From NCBI GenBank assembly GCA_003488965.1, contig DNJW01000359.1, positions 1 to 5,106 on the forward strand: a stretch of 5,106 nucleotides of DNA. The letters are read 5' to 3'. A program made the position numbers and the translations under genes. Source of the DNA: Lachnospiraceae bacterium (GTDB lineage Bacteria > Bacillota > Clostridia > Lachnospirales > Lachnospiraceae). Positions 5,000 through 5,106 of the stretch are shown here, piece by piece. The first letter of the stretch is position 1; every line of letters begins with the position of its first letter. The notes beneath the pieces were generated by a model that did not search any database, was not told the origin of the DNA, and worked only from the letters and a program-made list of their open reading frames with translations.

Positions 5000-5039
5000 T
5001 ACAGCCTCTCTGGAAGTTGCCGGAGGGGCTGTAGCTTTT
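5000..5039 (+). terminator. Intrinsic terminator of gpmI
   Basis: ACAGCCTCTCTGG (5001-5013) pairs with CCGGAGGGGCTGT (5020-5032) across all 13 positions, allowing G-U, with the loop AAGTTG; T5000-A5033 extends it. It is followed by AGCTTTTA. It begins 37 bases after the gpmI stop. Confidence 0.85.
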
Positions 5040-5106
5040 ACAATAAGCTGTCTCGCGGAGCGTGACAGCGTTTGTTACAATAAGCTGACCCGCGAAGCGC
5101 GGCAGC
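5038..5106. repeat. Tandem 37-bp repeat with internal hairpin, cut by the window end
   Basis: TTACAATAAGCTG occurs at 5038-5050 and again at 5075-5087, a 37-base period. Each copy continues into a hairpin: GCTGTCTCGC-gga-GCGTGACAGC (5048-5070), and GCTGACCCGC-gaa-GCGCGGCAGC (5085-5106 region). The two copies differ within the stems but the stems are largely kept. Only two copies are visible, and the second reaches the window edge, so the array may continue. Confidence 0.7.

Noticed and set aside
5038..5106. CRISPR array at the right end
   Set aside because: Only two copies, the whole 37-bp unit repeats with scattered differences, and there are no distinct spacers.

Overview
The window looks like chromosomal DNA of a low-to-mid GC Firmicute, most likely a Clostridia member of the Lachnospiraceae type. 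The basis is strong AGGAGG-type ribosome binding sites, sigma-A-like promoters, Lachnospiraceae-like protein sequences (YbjQ family, FUSC family, a CDF transporter with a long tail, GpmI) and intergenic hairpin repeats. I did not identify a species.

Layout from left to right. Positions 1-205 (+) hold the 3' end of a formamidopyrimidine-DNA glycosylase (mutM/fpg) reading frame. Its zinc finger is intact, but the H2TH segment that should precede it appears to be missing. Positions 206-652 have no convincing gene; they contain several hairpins and degenerate repeats. A strong two-way terminator follows at 653-724. Positions 749-1268 (-) are a two-gene operon, a 75-residue membrane protein followed by an overlapping YbjQ/UPF0145 protein. 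It has a clear promoter and a GntR/YtrA-like operator at the predicted transcription start. Positions 1371-1763 (+) are a decayed FUSC/aromatic-acid-exporter-like gene. Positions 1723-2901 (-) encode a cation diffusion facilitator whose metal site reads N-D-D-D, the pattern associated with Mn2+ exporters, and whose cytoplasmic domain appears duplicated.

Positions 2902-3415 are a divergent intergenic region. It carries a candidate promoter and a small palindrome for the transporter, a 197-bp imperfect inverted-repeat (MITE-like) element, and a very good promoter for gpmI. Positions 3416-4963 (+) encode a complete Mn-dependent phosphoglycerate mutase (GpmI) with all catalytic residues, followed by an intrinsic terminator (5000-5039). 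A 37-bp tandem hairpin repeat begins near 5038 and runs off the window.

Functionally, the secure content is housekeeping: glycolysis (gpmI) and metal export. A possible link is that GpmI is Mn2+-dependent and the neighbouring exporter has a Mn-type site, but the two are divergently transcribed and nothing in the sequence shows co-regulation. The left half looks like eroding DNA with two shortened genes. I found no strong evidence for a wholly new system. The best leads are the fold-back element, the YbjQ/membrane-protein operon with its operator, and the transporter with a doubled cytoplasmic domain.
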